NCBI GenBank assembly: GCA_039177555.1
Contig: JBCDFV010000008.1
Location: 71,469 to 135,468 of the forward strand
DNA from: JANQGH01 sp039177555
GTDB lineage: Bacteria; Pseudomonadota; Alphaproteobacteria; DSM-16000; Inquilinaceae
DNA length: 64,000 nt
Direction: 5' to 3'
This document shows positions 1-8,445 of the stretch, piece after piece. The notes beneath the pieces are model-generated. The model was given only the letters and a program-made list of their open reading frames with translations, did no database searches and had not been told where the DNA came from. The position numbers and the translations under genes were made by a program. How positions within the stretch are numbered: the stretch's first letter is position 1; each line of letters opens with the position of its first letter.

Positions 1-95
1 CGCGGGCCTCACCCTATAGTTTGGCCAAGAATTCCAATTCAATACCAGTTGGCTGTCTTCAGCTGACGGAGTCTTTGTTTCAAGGGGAGGGGAAA

Positions 96-1610
96 ATGAC
101 AGTGTTTCGATCCGTCATGTTGGCGTCGGCGGCAACGGCGCTTGCACTCGTAACCGCAGGCGCGTCGGCCCAAACGCTACAGGTGGCGACCGACCAGTCG
201 CCCGTCGGCCTGGACCGGCACGTGGCGACGGCCTTTTCGACCACACTTATTACTGGCCCGATCTATGAAGGGCTGACGGCAACGGACTCCGGCCTGCAGG
301 TGATCCCGGCCCTGGCGGAAAGCTGGACGGTATCGGAAGACGGGCTGACCTATGTCTTCACCTTGCGCGACGGCGTGACGTTTCATGATGGCAGCGCGCT
401 CGATGCCGCCGATGTTGTCGCGACCTTCACACGCGTGCAGGACGAAGCCACCGGCTCGCCGCTCGCCAGCCGCATCGACATGGTCGAGAACGTCGAGGCG
501 ACCGGCGACACCGAGGTGACCTTGACGCTCAGCACGCCGGCGGCGGCCCTGTTGAGCGAGCTAACCACCGTCGTCATCGTGCCGTCGGAAGTGGCGGACG
601 GTTCCAGCGACGTCGATCTGCAGCGCCAGCCGGTCGGCACCGGCCCGTTCCAGTTCGGCGAATGGGTGCCCGACACCTATATCGAACTGACGGCGTTTGC
701 CGACTATTGGGACAGCGAACTACCGCTGGTCGAGGCCGTGCGTTTCAATATCGTGCCCGAGGCGTCGACGCGCCAGGTCGGCCTGTCGACCGGCACCTAC
801 GACATGCTGCCGAACATCGACAGCGCGACGGCCGTGACTTTGCAGGCCACGCCCAACGTCACCCTGCTGCAGACGGCGGATCTCGCCTACAGCCTGATCG
901 GCATGAACGTGGCCGAGGCACCGTTTGACGACCCGGCCGTGCGCGCCGCGGTCAATATGGGCATTAACCGCGACCAGTTGGTCGAGGCGGTCTATTTCGG
1001 CCAGGCGGAGCCGGGTGGCCCGCTGTCGCCGGCGCTGGAGGAATGGGCGCTGCCGGTGGCGGAGTTCAACTGCTATGGCGGCGATCCGGCGGCCGCCCAG
1101 CAGATGTTAGCCGAGGCGGGCTATACCGATCCGGTGGCGTTCACCATCAACGTGCTTGGCTCGCTCCAGACCGTGGTCGACGCCGCCCAGGTCGTCCAGG
1201 CCCAGTTGAACGAGGCCGGGTTCGACGTGACCTTGAACGTGCAGGAGCAGGGCACGTTCGTGCAGGATTGGCGGAATTCCAACTTCCAGGCCTTCGCCAG
1301 CCTGAATGGCGGCCGCACCGATCCGGACGGCTATCTCTATCGCACCTTCCATTCGGGCGGCTCGACCAACGTCTTCAACTATGCCGACGCGCAGGTCGAC
1401 GAATGGTTGGAAGCCGGGCGCAGCGCCGTCGACCCTTCGGAACGCGAGGCCATCTACGCCCAACTGCAGGAGACGCTCGCCTGTGAAGGGCCAATCGCGC
1501 ATTTGGCGTACGGCGACCTGTACACTGCTACCACCGAGGGTGTAGAAGGGTATGAAGTGGTTGGTGACCGCTCGACACGGTATCTGCGCCAAACCAGCGT
1601 GGCACAGTGA
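96..1610 (+). CDS. ABC transporter substrate-binding protein, family 5 (peptide/opine type)
   Basis: Periplasmic binding protein of the DppA/OppA family, which captures a peptide or similar solute and passes it to the permeases encoded next. The start at 96 follows a strong purine-rich ribosome site (AAGGGGAGGGG, 82-92) and gives 504 residues with a Sec signal peptide ending ASA-Q near residue 25; a TTG at 21 in frame would push the signal inside. Family features include the N-terminal YEGL segment and the ALAESW-type motif near residue 75. Length is normal for the family. The ligand cannot be read from sequence. The gap to the first permease is 123 bases and carries a stable hairpin, which fits higher expression of the binding protein than of the permeases. 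Confidence 0.93.
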   Translation: MTVFRSVMLASAATALALVTAGASAQTLQVATDQSPVGLDRHVATAFSTTLITGPIYEGLTATDSGLQVIPALAESWTVSEDGLTYVFTLRDGVTFHDGSALDAADVVATFTRVQDEATGSPLASRIDMVENVEATGDTEVTLTLSTPAAALLSELTTVVIVPSEVADGSSDVDLQRQPVGTGPFQFGEWVPDTYIELTAFADYWDSELPLVEAVRFNIVPEASTRQVGLSTGTYDMLPNIDSATAVTLQATPNVTLLQTADLAYSLIGMNVAEAPFDDPAVRAAVNMGINRDQLVEAVYFGQAEPGGPLSPALEEWALPVAEFNCYGGDPAAAQQMLAEAGYTDPVAFTINVLGSLQTVVDAAQVVQAQLNEAGFDVTLNVQEQGTFVQDWRNSNFQAFASLNGGRTDPDGYLYRTFHSGGSTNVFNYADAQVDEWLEAGRSAVDPSEREAIYAQLQETLACEGPIAHLAYGDLYTATTEGVEGYEVVGDRSTRYLRQTSVAQ

Positions 1611-1671
1611 CGATCGGTCCAATGGGGGGCGCTGTGACGCGCGAGCAATCGCGCCGCGGCGCACCTTGATA

Positions 1672-1709
1672 CGGTGCCGGTGATCCTTCCTCCCGGGTTG
1701 CCGGCACCG
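1672..1709 (+). other. Hairpin between binding-protein and permease genes
   Basis: A perfect 9-bp stem (CGGTGCCGG at 1672-1680 with CCGGCACCG at 1701-1709) encloses a 20-base loop. There is no following T-run, so it is more likely an mRNA-stabilising or processing element than a terminator. Such hairpins after binding-protein genes commonly give uneven expression within ABC operons; that role is inferred here. Confidence 0.5.
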
Positions 1710-1733
1710 CTGCTTCCACGCCAAGAGTAAGCA

Positions 1734-2684
1734 ATGGCGCGCTATCTCGCGGTTCGCCTCAGCGACCTCGTGTTCGTCCTGTTCGGCGTTTCGGTCGTCG
1801 CCTTCTTGATGATCCGGTTGATTCCGGGCGACGCCGTGGAAATCATGCTTGGCGCCAATGCCGAGGTAACGGACGAGCAAATCGCGCTGGTGCGCCAGCG
1901 TCTGGGTCTCGATCGCGGGCTGGTCGAGCAGTACATCGCCTGGCTCGGCGACCTTTTGCGCGGCGATCTGGGCACCTCGCTGTGGACCGGCGTGCCGGTC
2001 ACGCAGGAGATCGGCGCGCGCATCTGGGTCACCTTGGAACTCAGCCTTCTGGCCATGGCCTTGTCCGTGGCGCTGGCGATCCCGGCCGGCTGTGCCATGG
2101 CCTATTTCCGCAGCTCCTTCGCCGACTACGCCATCCGGATCGTGACCATCGCCGGAGTGACGGTGCCGAATTTCTGGCTCGGCGCCTTGCTGATCTACCT
2201 GTTCTTCATCCTGTTCCCGTCCTTCCCCTCGATTGGCTGGGTGCCGTTTTCTGAAGACCCGCTCGGCAATCTGGCGCGCCTGATGCTGCCGACGATCGCG
2301 CTCGCAGTGCCCGTGCTGGCGTCGCTCTCGCGCATCGCAAGATCGGCCATGCTGGATGCGTTGGGTCAGGATTATATCCGGACCGCCCGCGCCAAGGGGG
2401 TGCCGGATACCCGGGTGGTGTTCCGCCACGCGTTGCGCAACGCGCTGATCCCCTTCGTCACGGCGGTCGGCATCTATGCCGGTTACCTGTTCGGCGGCGC
2501 CATCGTGGTCGAGCAGGTGTTCGCCCTGCCGGGTCTCGGCCGCCTGATGATCGGCGCGATCGCCGAACGGAACTACCCGCTGGTCCAGGCCTCGATCCTG
2601 CTGGTCACGACGGTCTTCGTGCTGATCAACTTTCTGATCGACCTGCTTTACGCGGCGCTGGATCCCAGGATCAGCCTGAAATGA
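1734..2684 (+). CDS. ABC transporter permease, DppB/OppB family
   Basis: Inner-membrane permease of 316 residues, one half of the channel for the peptide-type transporter. It begins with a membrane segment (about residues 9-29) and has about six hydrophobic segments. The cytoplasmic EAA-type loop near residues 200-240 (ARSAML...DYIRTARAKG) is the contact site for the ATPase. It ends in the family's LYAALDPR motif. The ribosome site is weak (AAGAG). Its stop overlaps the next permease start by four bases (ATGA), so the two are translationally coupled. Substrate unknown. Confidence 0.93.
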   Translation: MARYLAVRLSDLVFVLFGVSVVAFLMIRLIPGDAVEIMLGANAEVTDEQIALVRQRLGLDRGLVEQYIAWLGDLLRGDLGTSLWTGVPVTQEIGARIWVTLELSLLAMALSVALAIPAGCAMAYFRSSFADYAIRIVTIAGVTVPNFWLGALLIYLFFILFPSFPSIGWVPFSEDPLGNLARLMLPTIALAVPVLASLSRIARSAMLDALGQDYIRTARAKGVPDTRVVFRHALRNALIPFVTAVGIYAGYLFGGAIVVEQVFALPGLGRLMIGAIAERNYPLVQASILLVTTVFVLINFLIDLLYAALDPRISLK

Positions 2685-3535
2685 GCGCGGCTTCGATCCC
2701 TGGCCATCGTCGCCGTCTGTTGCCGCGTCATCCGCTGGTGATCGTTGGCGGCACGCTGGTCGCGCTGCAGGTGCTGTTGGCGGTCTTCGCGCCGTTACTG
2801 GCGCCCTACGACCCGCTGGCCCAATCCATCCTGGACCGCATGCAGGGGCCCAGCGCGGCGCACTGGCTGGGCACGGACCGGTTCGGCCGGGATATCCTGT
2901 CGCGCATTCTCTACGGCTACCGCGCCTCGTTCGCCATTGCCGCCAGCGCGGTGGTGATCGCGCTCTTGATCGGCGGCACGCTTGGCATCCTGTCCGCCGT
3001 GTATCGCGGCTGGACCGATCGGGTGATCATGCGGCTGATGGATGTACTGTTCGCGTTTCCGATCATCCTGTTGGCCATCGGCATCATCGCCATCCTGGGC
3101 CCGGGTGCGGTGACCACGGCGGTCGCCATCGGCATCGTCTACATTCCGATTTTCGCCCGGTTGCTGCGCGGCCCGACGCTGGTCGTCGCCGCGACGGAAT
3201 ATGTCGAGGGCGCGCGCGCGATCGGCGCCGGCACCGGCCGTATCATCGTCAGCCACATTCTGCCCAACCTGACCAGCGTGATCCTGGTCCAGGCCAGCCT
3301 GTCCTTGTCGACCGCCATCCTTGTGGAGGCTTCCTTGTCGTTCCTGGGCATCGGCAGCCAGCCGCCATCGCCATCACTGGGGCGGATGCTGTCGGAGGCG
3401 CGCGAGTATCTGCTGCTGTCGCCTTGGGACAGCGTGTTTTCGGGCCTGGCAATCCTGCTGGCCTCCTTCGGTTTCAACCTGCTTGGCGACGGCCTTAGAG
3501 ACGCGCTCGACCCGCGGCTACGGGGTGCCGATTGA
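2681..3535 (+). CDS. ABC transporter permease, DppC/OppC family
   Basis: Second permease half, 284 residues. It carries the DppC N-terminal segment with a first membrane helix (about residues 20-42), the hallmark LGTDRFGRD motif near residue 63, an EAA loop (EYVEGARAIGAG) and a C-terminal LLGDGLRDALDPR. It overlaps the dppB-like gene by ATGA. No ATPase gene (DppD/DppF type) follows; the next gene is an unrelated EamA transporter, so the ATPases must be encoded elsewhere or shared. Confidence 0.93.
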   Translation: MSAASIPGHRRRLLPRHPLVIVGGTLVALQVLLAVFAPLLAPYDPLAQSILDRMQGPSAAHWLGTDRFGRDILSRILYGYRASFAIAASAVVIALLIGGTLGILSAVYRGWTDRVIMRLMDVLFAFPIILLAIGIIAILGPGAVTTAVAIGIVYIPIFARLLRGPTLVVAATEYVEGARAIGAGTGRIIVSHILPNLTSVILVQASLSLSTAILVEASLSFLGIGSQPPSPSLGRMLSEAREYLLLSPWDSVFSGLAILLASFGFNLLGDGLRDALDPRLRGAD

Positions 3536-3558
3536 GCGATCAGTAAGACAGCAGCCGG

Positions 3559-4440
3559 ATGGTGGTGCGCGGCGCGGTTCTCTTTTGTGCCGCGCTCGCC
3601 ATAACGGCCATGATGGATGTGCTGGTCAAGCTGGGCAGCGAACGTCCCGGTCCGGTCGCCATGCTGATGGCGCGCAGCTTGGGGGCGCTGGTCATCGTTG
3701 CGCCGCTGACCGTCGTGCGCAGCGGCTGGCGGCGGATGCGGCCTGAACGCTGGGGATACGTCATCATTCGGTCGGTGCTGCTCGGGTTGGGCACGGCCCT
3801 GTTCTTCTGGTCGCTGAGCGATCTGACGCTGCCGGTGGCCTACGTCATCACCTTCAGCATGCCGATCATCATGATCGGTCTTGCCGCCCTGTTTCTCGCC
3901 GAACGGGCCGGCGCGCTGGGCTGGCTTGCCGCGCTGGCGGGCTTCGCCGGTATCTTGCTGGCAATCGACCTGCCGGCCGTGATGGCCAGCGAAGAAGGCT
4001 CGGTGTCGTTGCTCCATGCCGGCGCTGCCTTCACGGCCGTCGTCTTTTACGCCGTTGCCCTCTTGATGGTTCGAGGCCCAGTGGCGGGGGAAACCACCGA
4101 GGCGCTGGTCGTGTGGGGCCTCATCGGTACCGGTGCTGTCGCTTTGGTCTTGGCATTGATCGGCGAACTTCAAGGGCGGTCCATACCGTGGCCCAGGGCG
4201 CATGAATGGGCGATGCTGGCCGGCGTAGCGGTTGCCGGCGCGATCAGCCAGTTGCTGCTGACCCGGGCGTTCCAGACCGCGCCGGCGTCGAAGCTTGCGC
4301 CGTTCGGCTATACGCCCTTCATCTGGGGCGTGCTGTTCGCCGTGCTGATCTGGCGCGATTGGCCGGACCCGACGACTTGGGCCGGGGCCGCCGTCATCAT
4401 CGCAGCAACCCTGATTGCTGGGCGTGCCACGCGACAGTGA
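3559..4440 (+). CDS. EamA/DMT-family transporter
   Basis: Inner-membrane protein of 293 residues with two tandem EamA domains (about residues 5-140 and 150-288) and about ten hydrophobic segments, typical of drug/metabolite exporters of the RhaT/RarD class. The conserved Pro-containing helices (PVAYVITFSMPI) and the terminal GAAVIIAATLIAG helix are visible. It starts 23 bases after the permease gene and could be co-transcribed. Members move amino acids or other small metabolites; the substrate is unknown. Confidence 0.85.
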   Translation: MVVRGAVLFCAALAITAMMDVLVKLGSERPGPVAMLMARSLGALVIVAPLTVVRSGWRRMRPERWGYVIIRSVLLGLGTALFFWSLSDLTLPVAYVITFSMPIIMIGLAALFLAERAGALGWLAALAGFAGILLAIDLPAVMASEEGSVSLLHAGAAFTAVVFYAVALLMVRGPVAGETTEALVVWGLIGTGAVALVLALIGELQGRSIPWPRAHEWAMLAGVAVAGAISQLLLTRAFQTAPASKLAPFGYTPFIWGVLFAVLIWRDWPDPTTWAGAAVIIAATLIAGRATRQ

Positions 4441-4450
4441 AGGGGCTCGC

Positions 4451-4488
4451 GCCGCAGCCTTCGGCCGCGTGCCGACCGAGGCTGCGGC
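4451..4488. terminator. Convergent terminator-like hairpin
   Basis: Between the convergent EamA and PepSY genes, GCCGCAGCCTTCGG (4451-4464) pairs with CCGAGGCTGCGGC (4476-4488): 13 base pairs with one bulged T and an 11-base loop. The stem works in both directions, as expected for a shared terminator, but neither side has a clear T-run, so it may stop transcription inefficiently or with Rho. Confidence 0.5.
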
Positions 4489-4500
4489 CCGTTGAGAGGC

Positions 4501-5067
4501 CTAGTCGCCGATCTCTCCGATCTCCCAGTATTCCGGGTTGAAGCCGTGGATGTCGCCGTTGTCGGCACGCACCTCGACCTTGATCTCGATGCCGGTATCG
4601 GTTTGGACATCGAGCACGTAGATGGCGTGGCCCTCCTGGTTCATGATCCACTCGCGGTGCACGATCTGGCCCGGCGCTAACGCCAGTGCCGTCGCGTCTG
4701 CCTGCGACTGATCGATGGTGGCCTGTGAGGCGAACTCGTCCCCGCTCGGGTCGATATGTCGCTCGATATGCTCCACGAAACCGGTGGAGGCGTTGCAGTC
4801 GACATTCCACTCGGTGCCGTTCGCGGACGATACGATATGGAACTCGTAGCGCGGCACACCTTCCTCGGACTTGAACTCAACCGCGCGCACGTCGCCCGCC
4901 ACGGTGGCGATCGCCATGCCGAGACAGTCCTCAAATGCAACTTCGCCGCGTGGGATGTGAGGAACGCCAGTGATTTCCTGGCCCTGCTGAGCGAGAGCCG
5001 CACCCGAGGCCAAAACGGCAAGGCCGGTGCTTATAGCGAGTGTGCAACCAAAGGACTTTGATTTCAT
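4501..5067 (-). CDS. Secreted PepSY-domain protein
   Basis: Small exported protein of 188 residues. The start at 5067 lies nine bases after AAGGAG; the ATG at 5076 abuts that site and is too close. A signal peptide (residues 1-26, ending ALA-QQ) leads into two PepSY-like repeats: about residues 40-95, with two cysteines (EDCLG, VDCNA) that could form a disulfide, and about residues 115-180 with the DVQ...IKVEVRADNG strand pattern. PepSY modules often inhibit peptidases or act in the envelope. No peptidase gene is adjacent, so the partner is unknown. Confidence 0.72.
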   Translation of the reverse strand: MKSKSFGCTLAISTGLAVLASGAALAQQGQEITGVPHIPRGEVAFEDCLGMAIATVAGDVRAVEFKSEEGVPRYEFHIVSSANGTEWNVDCNASTGFVEHIERHIDPSGDEFASQATIDQSQADATALALAPGQIVHREWIMNQEGHAIYVLDVQTDTGIEIKVEVRADNGDIHGFNPEYWEIGEIGD

Positions 5068-5210
5068 CGTCTGCATCTCCTTGAGGTGGGGGCTCGTGAA
5101 GGCGGATGTCGATTGGAATCGCTTTCGATGGGCCGCGATCAAGCATACGATAGCGACAGGTGCAGGCCTCCGCCAGCCGCCCCGGCGATCCCACCGCTGA
5201 CACGACCGGC

Positions 5211-5244
5211 CGATGTCGGCAGAATGCCGACATGACCGACATCG
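5211..5244 (+). promoter_or_regulatory. Overlapping inverted repeats covering a start codon
   Basis: ATGTCGGCA (5213-5221) and TGCCGACAT (5225-5233) form a perfect 9-bp stem with a 3-base loop, and the second arm includes the first two bases of the ATG at 5232. A second perfect 9-bp pairing is possible between CGATGTCGG (5211-5219) and CCGACATCG (5236-5244) inside the first codons. The two pairings share the left arm and exclude each other. It could be an operator for a dimeric regulator in the divergent spacer or a translational switch; the sequence alone does not decide. Confidence 0.55.
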
Positions 5245-5954
5245 CCGTCGATCGCTACGCGATCTATTTCTTTCCCGACCCTCAATCATTGCTCGCCAGA
5301 CTTGGCCAGGATTGGCTCGGCCGATCGGTCGAGATGGCCACTGGCGAAGGGCAGCCGCCTGGTGAACTCGGGCCGGACCTGCCGCCCGACATCTGGCGCA
5401 AGGCCACGGCGATGCCGCGGACCTATGGCTTTCACGCGACGCTGAAGGCGCCCTTTCGTCTTGCGGCCGGACAAAGCCGTGAAACGCTGCAGCAGGCGGT
5501 CGCGAAATTGGCGTCGGGCTTGGTGCCCTTTGCGCTGCCGCCGCTACAGGTCGCCGCCTTGGGCGGCTTTCTGGCCCTGTGCCTGGGCGAGCCGTCGATC
5601 GAAATGGATGCGCTGGCCGACCGCTGCGTCATGGACCTCGACACGTTCCGCGCACCATTGACGGCTGCCGAACGGGCCAAGCGCCGCCCGGAAAGGCTCA
5701 CGGCACGGCAGCGCAGGCATCTTGATCGCTGGGGCTATCCCTATGTGCGCGAGGATTTTCTGTTCCATATGACGCTGACGGGAAGCCTGCCCGAAGAGGT
5801 CAGGGACACAGTCGCCCCGATCGTTCGGCGCCTCATGGCGCCGCTCGGTCAGACGACGCACCGCGTCGATCGGTTGAGCCTATTTCATCAGTCGCAGCCG
5901 GGTGGCCCGTTTGTCATGATTCGGCAGTTTCCCCTCCAGCGCGAGCCGGGATGA
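5232..5954 (+). CDS. DUF1045 family protein, 2H-phosphoesterase-like
   Basis: Cytosolic protein of 240 residues of the DUF1045 family, often annotated as a putative phosphonate-metabolism protein because relatives sit in phn operons. Two H-x-T motifs are present, H68-A-T70 (GFHAT) and H179-M-T181 (FHMT), the pattern of 2H phosphoesterases. No phn gene is nearby, so a phosphonate role is not supported by context. The start at 5232 was chosen because homologous sequence begins at RYAIYF; a TTG at 5160 is in frame. The start codon lies inside an inverted repeat. Divergent from the PepSY gene. Confidence 0.78.
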   Translation: MTDIAVDRYAIYFFPDPQSLLARLGQDWLGRSVEMATGEGQPPGELGPDLPPDIWRKATAMPRTYGFHATLKAPFRLAAGQSRETLQQAVAKLASGLVPFALPPLQVAALGGFLALCLGEPSIEMDALADRCVMDLDTFRAPLTAAERAKRRPERLTARQRRHLDRWGYPYVREDFLFHMTLTGSLPEEVRDTVAPIVRRLMAPLGQTTHRVDRLSLFHQSQPGGPFVMIRQFPLQREPG

Positions 5955-6054
5955 CCCGACGCGACGGCGGGTTCACGATCCGGCCGGCGACACCGTCGAA
6001 TGTTCCGACGATCGCTGGGACCGCGGAGACCGATGTGACCTGCTGACGCGAAGT

Positions 6055-6083
6055 CTATCGGGGCAACTCGCCGCCGCCGATAG
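6055..6083. terminator. Possible convergent hairpin
   Basis: CTATCGG (6055-6061) pairs with CCGATAG (6077-6083) around a 15-base loop, in the 164-base spacer between the convergent DUF1045 and cbpM genes. No T-run follows on either strand, so a terminator role is only suggested by position. Confidence 0.3.
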
Positions 6084-6118
6084 TGGCGCGCCCGTCGATG
6101 CGACGCCGCGCGACTTGC

Positions 6119-6460
6119 CTAATCGGGCAAGGCGTCGCGGCAGGCCTTGGCGATGGCGGCCCTGGTGGCCTCGTCCAACGTGGCCACCGCACTCGCCATG
6201 GCGCGAAGTTGTTGGCGTGCGCCCGTAAGCTGATCGTGCAGCGATAGGACAACGCCCAACGCCTCGTCGTCGATGTCGCAGGCGCGTTTCAGGCTGACGA
6301 TCAGGCGCAGCCGGGCGACATCGACCTCGTCGAAATGCGGCTCGTCGTCTTGCCAGACCGGAACGACCCAATGCTCCGCCAGGCTGGTTTCCAGAACGGT
6401 CGCGTCCAAATCCGTGACGACCTTGAAGACGGCCCGCGTGCCCTTGATGACCACGGTCAT
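6119..6460 (-). CDS. cbpM: Chaperone modulator CbpM
   Basis: MerR-like helix-turn-helix protein of 113 residues, the specific inhibitor/modulator of the DnaJ-family protein CbpA. The family's EHWVVPVW and VARLRLIVSLKRACDIDDEALGVVL-type helices are visible at residues 29-74. It overlaps cbpA by four bases (ATGA), as expected for a pair made in fixed ratio. CbpM binds the J domain of CbpA and limits its use with DnaK. The identification rests on both the sequence and the adjacency. Confidence 0.85.
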   Translation of the reverse strand: MTVVIKGTRAVFKVVTDLDATVLETSLAEHWVVPVWQDDEPHFDEVDVARLRLIVSLKRACDIDDEALGVVLSLHDQLTGARQQLRAMASAVATLDEATRAAIAKACRDALPD

Positions 6461-7395
6461 GACCCGGCTCCCGCCTTGGCCCGTTCGCGGCGCTTCAGGC
6501 GCGGGTCGTAGGCGTGACGCTCGCGCCAGTCCGACAGGAATTCGGCGAGCTCGCTGTCGATCGTCTCGGGCATCACGACGTCGAGATGGACAAGCTGGTC
6601 GCCGCGCGTATCGCCCGATGTCAGGCCCTTACCTTTCAGGCGCAGCGTTTGGCCGGAATTGGCCCCCTTGGGCACGGTGACCATGACGGTGCCGTCGACC
6701 GTCGGCACGGGCACCTTGGCGCCCAGCGCTGCCTCGTCGATCGCGATGCCGATGGTGACATGAACATCGTTGCCGTCGGCGGTGAACAGCGGGTCGGGTT
6801 TTAGCCGGATCTCGACATAGGCGTCGCCCGCCGGTGCGCCGCCGCCCGGCTGACCCTGGCCCTTCAGGCGCAGGCGCTGGCCGTCGCGCGTGCCGGGCGG
6901 GATCTTGACGCGCAACTGCTTACCGTCGGGCATGGTCACGGTCGTGGTCACGCCCTTGGCGGCATCCAGGAACTCCACCTCCATGGAGTAGTTCACGTCC
7001 GCCCCCCGCGCCGGACCGCGCCTACCACGGGCTGCCCGGCCGCCGAACAAATCGTCGAACACGGATGACAGGTCCGGCCCGCTGTCCTGAAACGTATGCC
7101 AGCTCTGGTATTTCTGGCCGCCCGGCCCGCCGGCCTGCTGGCGATAGAAGGCATGTTCGGGTCGCTCCGCCCCGCTTTCGTCGATCTCGCCGGCGTCGTA
7201 GCGACGCCGCTTTTCCTCGTCGCCGAGTATGGCGAAAGCGGCCGAGATTTCCTTGAAGCGCTTTTCCGCCTCGGCATCGTCGGGGTTGAGGTCGGGGTGG
7301 TGGGTCTTGGCGAGCTTGCGATAGGCGCGCTTGATCTCCTCGTCCGACGCCGACGGCGTGACCCCCAACGTGTTGTATAGCGCTTTGTCCGCCAT
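6457..7395 (-). CDS. cbpA: Curved-DNA-binding DnaJ-family co-chaperone CbpA
   Basis: J-domain co-chaperone of 312 residues. The J domain occupies about residues 5-70 with the HPD motif (KTHHPDLNP) that stimulates DnaK ATPase; a glycine-poor linker follows, then two beta-rich substrate-binding domains from about residue 120. There is no Cys-rich zinc region, separating it from DnaJ. The start at 7395 was preferred to the GTG/ATG further upstream because the J domain begins at once (DKALYNTLGV). It also binds curved DNA in relatives. Operon with cbpM. Confidence 0.9.
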   Translation of the reverse strand: MADKALYNTLGVTPSASDEEIKRAYRKLAKTHHPDLNPDDAEAEKRFKEISAAFAILGDEEKRRRYDAGEIDESGAERPEHAFYRQQAGGPGGQKYQSWHTFQDSGPDLSSVFDDLFGGRAARGRRGPARGADVNYSMEVEFLDAAKGVTTTVTMPDGKQLRVKIPPGTRDGQRLRLKGQGQPGGGAPAGDAYVEIRLKPDPLFTADGNDVHVTIGIAIDEAALGAKVPVPTVDGTVMVTVPKGANSGQTLRLKGKGLTSGDTRGDQLVHLDVVMPETIDSELAEFLSDWRERHAYDPRLKRRERAKAGAGS

Positions 7396-7491
7396 GACTT
7401 GATCGCTGTTCCTTGGCTTACTGTTCCGCAACGGCGATATGGGCAGCCGCGTCAGGCAGGTCTATCCCCATCACAGGACGCCAATCAACCG

Positions 7492-8445
7492 TTACGCTGC
7501 GCTGATCGGCACAAGCTGGCCGTCGATTGCCGCCAACCAGTCTCGATGGTGTCGCCGCGCCTCGATGGCGTCGGCCAGCGAAACCGCCTGGAACTGGACC
7601 TCGGTGCCTGGCCGGCCCTGGGCCAGGATGTCCATATCGCAGCTAAGGACCGTGGCGATCTTCGGATAGCCGCCGACCGTTTGCCGATCGGCCATCAGCA
7701 CGATCGGCTGGCCGTCGCCCGGAACCTGGATGCTGCCCGGCGCAATGCCTTCGGAAATGATGTTGGCCACCCCTTGCGTGGCCAATGCCTGGCCCTCCAG
7801 GCGGAAACCCATGCGGTCGGACCGGCGATCGATGCGATAGGGCGCCTCGACCAACTGCGTGCGCGTGCGGTCGTCGAAGAAGTCGTCCTGCGGGCCCAGA
7901 ACGACGCGGATTGTGGGCCGCTTGTCGCGCGCCGGCGGCTCGGCCAAGTACCTGGTCGGTTGATCTTCGGCATCCGGGCCGACGGGCAGGATATCGCCAG
8001 TCTTTAAACCGGCACCGTCGAACGGTCCGATGCCGGACCGAAGATGGGTCGACAGGCTGCCGAACACGGGCGGCAGATCGAAGCCGCCGGCGACCGCCAG
8101 ATAGCCGAACATGCCGTCCCGGTCCGGCAGCACGGTCGCGGTCTGGCCGCGATGAAGCACGGTCGACCGCCAACTGCCCTGCCCAACGCCGTCGATCGTC
8201 AAGCCCGCCGCACCCGCGACCGCCACGCTGATCGCGCCGCCGCCACAGCGTAAGCGCGCGCCGGTCACCGCGATCTCGATCGCCGCCGTTTCGGGCGCGT
8301 TGCCGACCAGACGGTTGGCGATGGCAAGCGCCGTCCGATCCATGGCGCCGGCGACCGGCACGCCAAAGCGCTGATATCCGCGCCGCCCGCCGTCTTGCAG
8401 CGTAGTCAGGGGGCCGGCCTGAATGACGTAGAGCGCGCGGGTCAT
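7492..8445 (-). CDS. pxpC: 5-oxoprolinase subunit C (PxpC, KipA-like)
   Basis: Biotin-dependent-carboxyltransferase-like protein of 317 residues that with PxpA and PxpB converts 5-oxoproline to glutamate using ATP. Motifs seen: GPLTTLQDGGRRGYQRFGVPVAGAMD-type N-terminus (residues 9-35), AVAGGFD, and MADRQTVGGYPKIATV near residue 255, all characteristic of the family. Its ATG overlaps the pxpB stop (ATGA), so the two are coupled. Older annotations call it an allophanate hydrolase subunit 2; the pxpA neighbour supports the oxoprolinase role. Confidence 0.9.
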   Translation of the reverse strand: MTRALYVIQAGPLTTLQDGGRRGYQRFGVPVAGAMDRTALAIANRLVGNAPETAAIEIAVTGARLRCGGGAISVAVAGAAGLTIDGVGQGSWRSTVLHRGQTATVLPDRDGMFGYLAVAGGFDLPPVFGSLSTHLRSGIGPFDGAGLKTGDILPVGPDAEDQPTRYLAEPPARDKRPTIRVVLGPQDDFFDDRTRTQLVEAPYRIDRRSDRMGFRLEGQALATQGVANIISEGIAPGSIQVPGDGQPIVLMADRQTVGGYPKIATVLSCDMDILAQGRPGTEVQFQAVSLADAIEARRHHRDWLAAIDGQLVPISAA

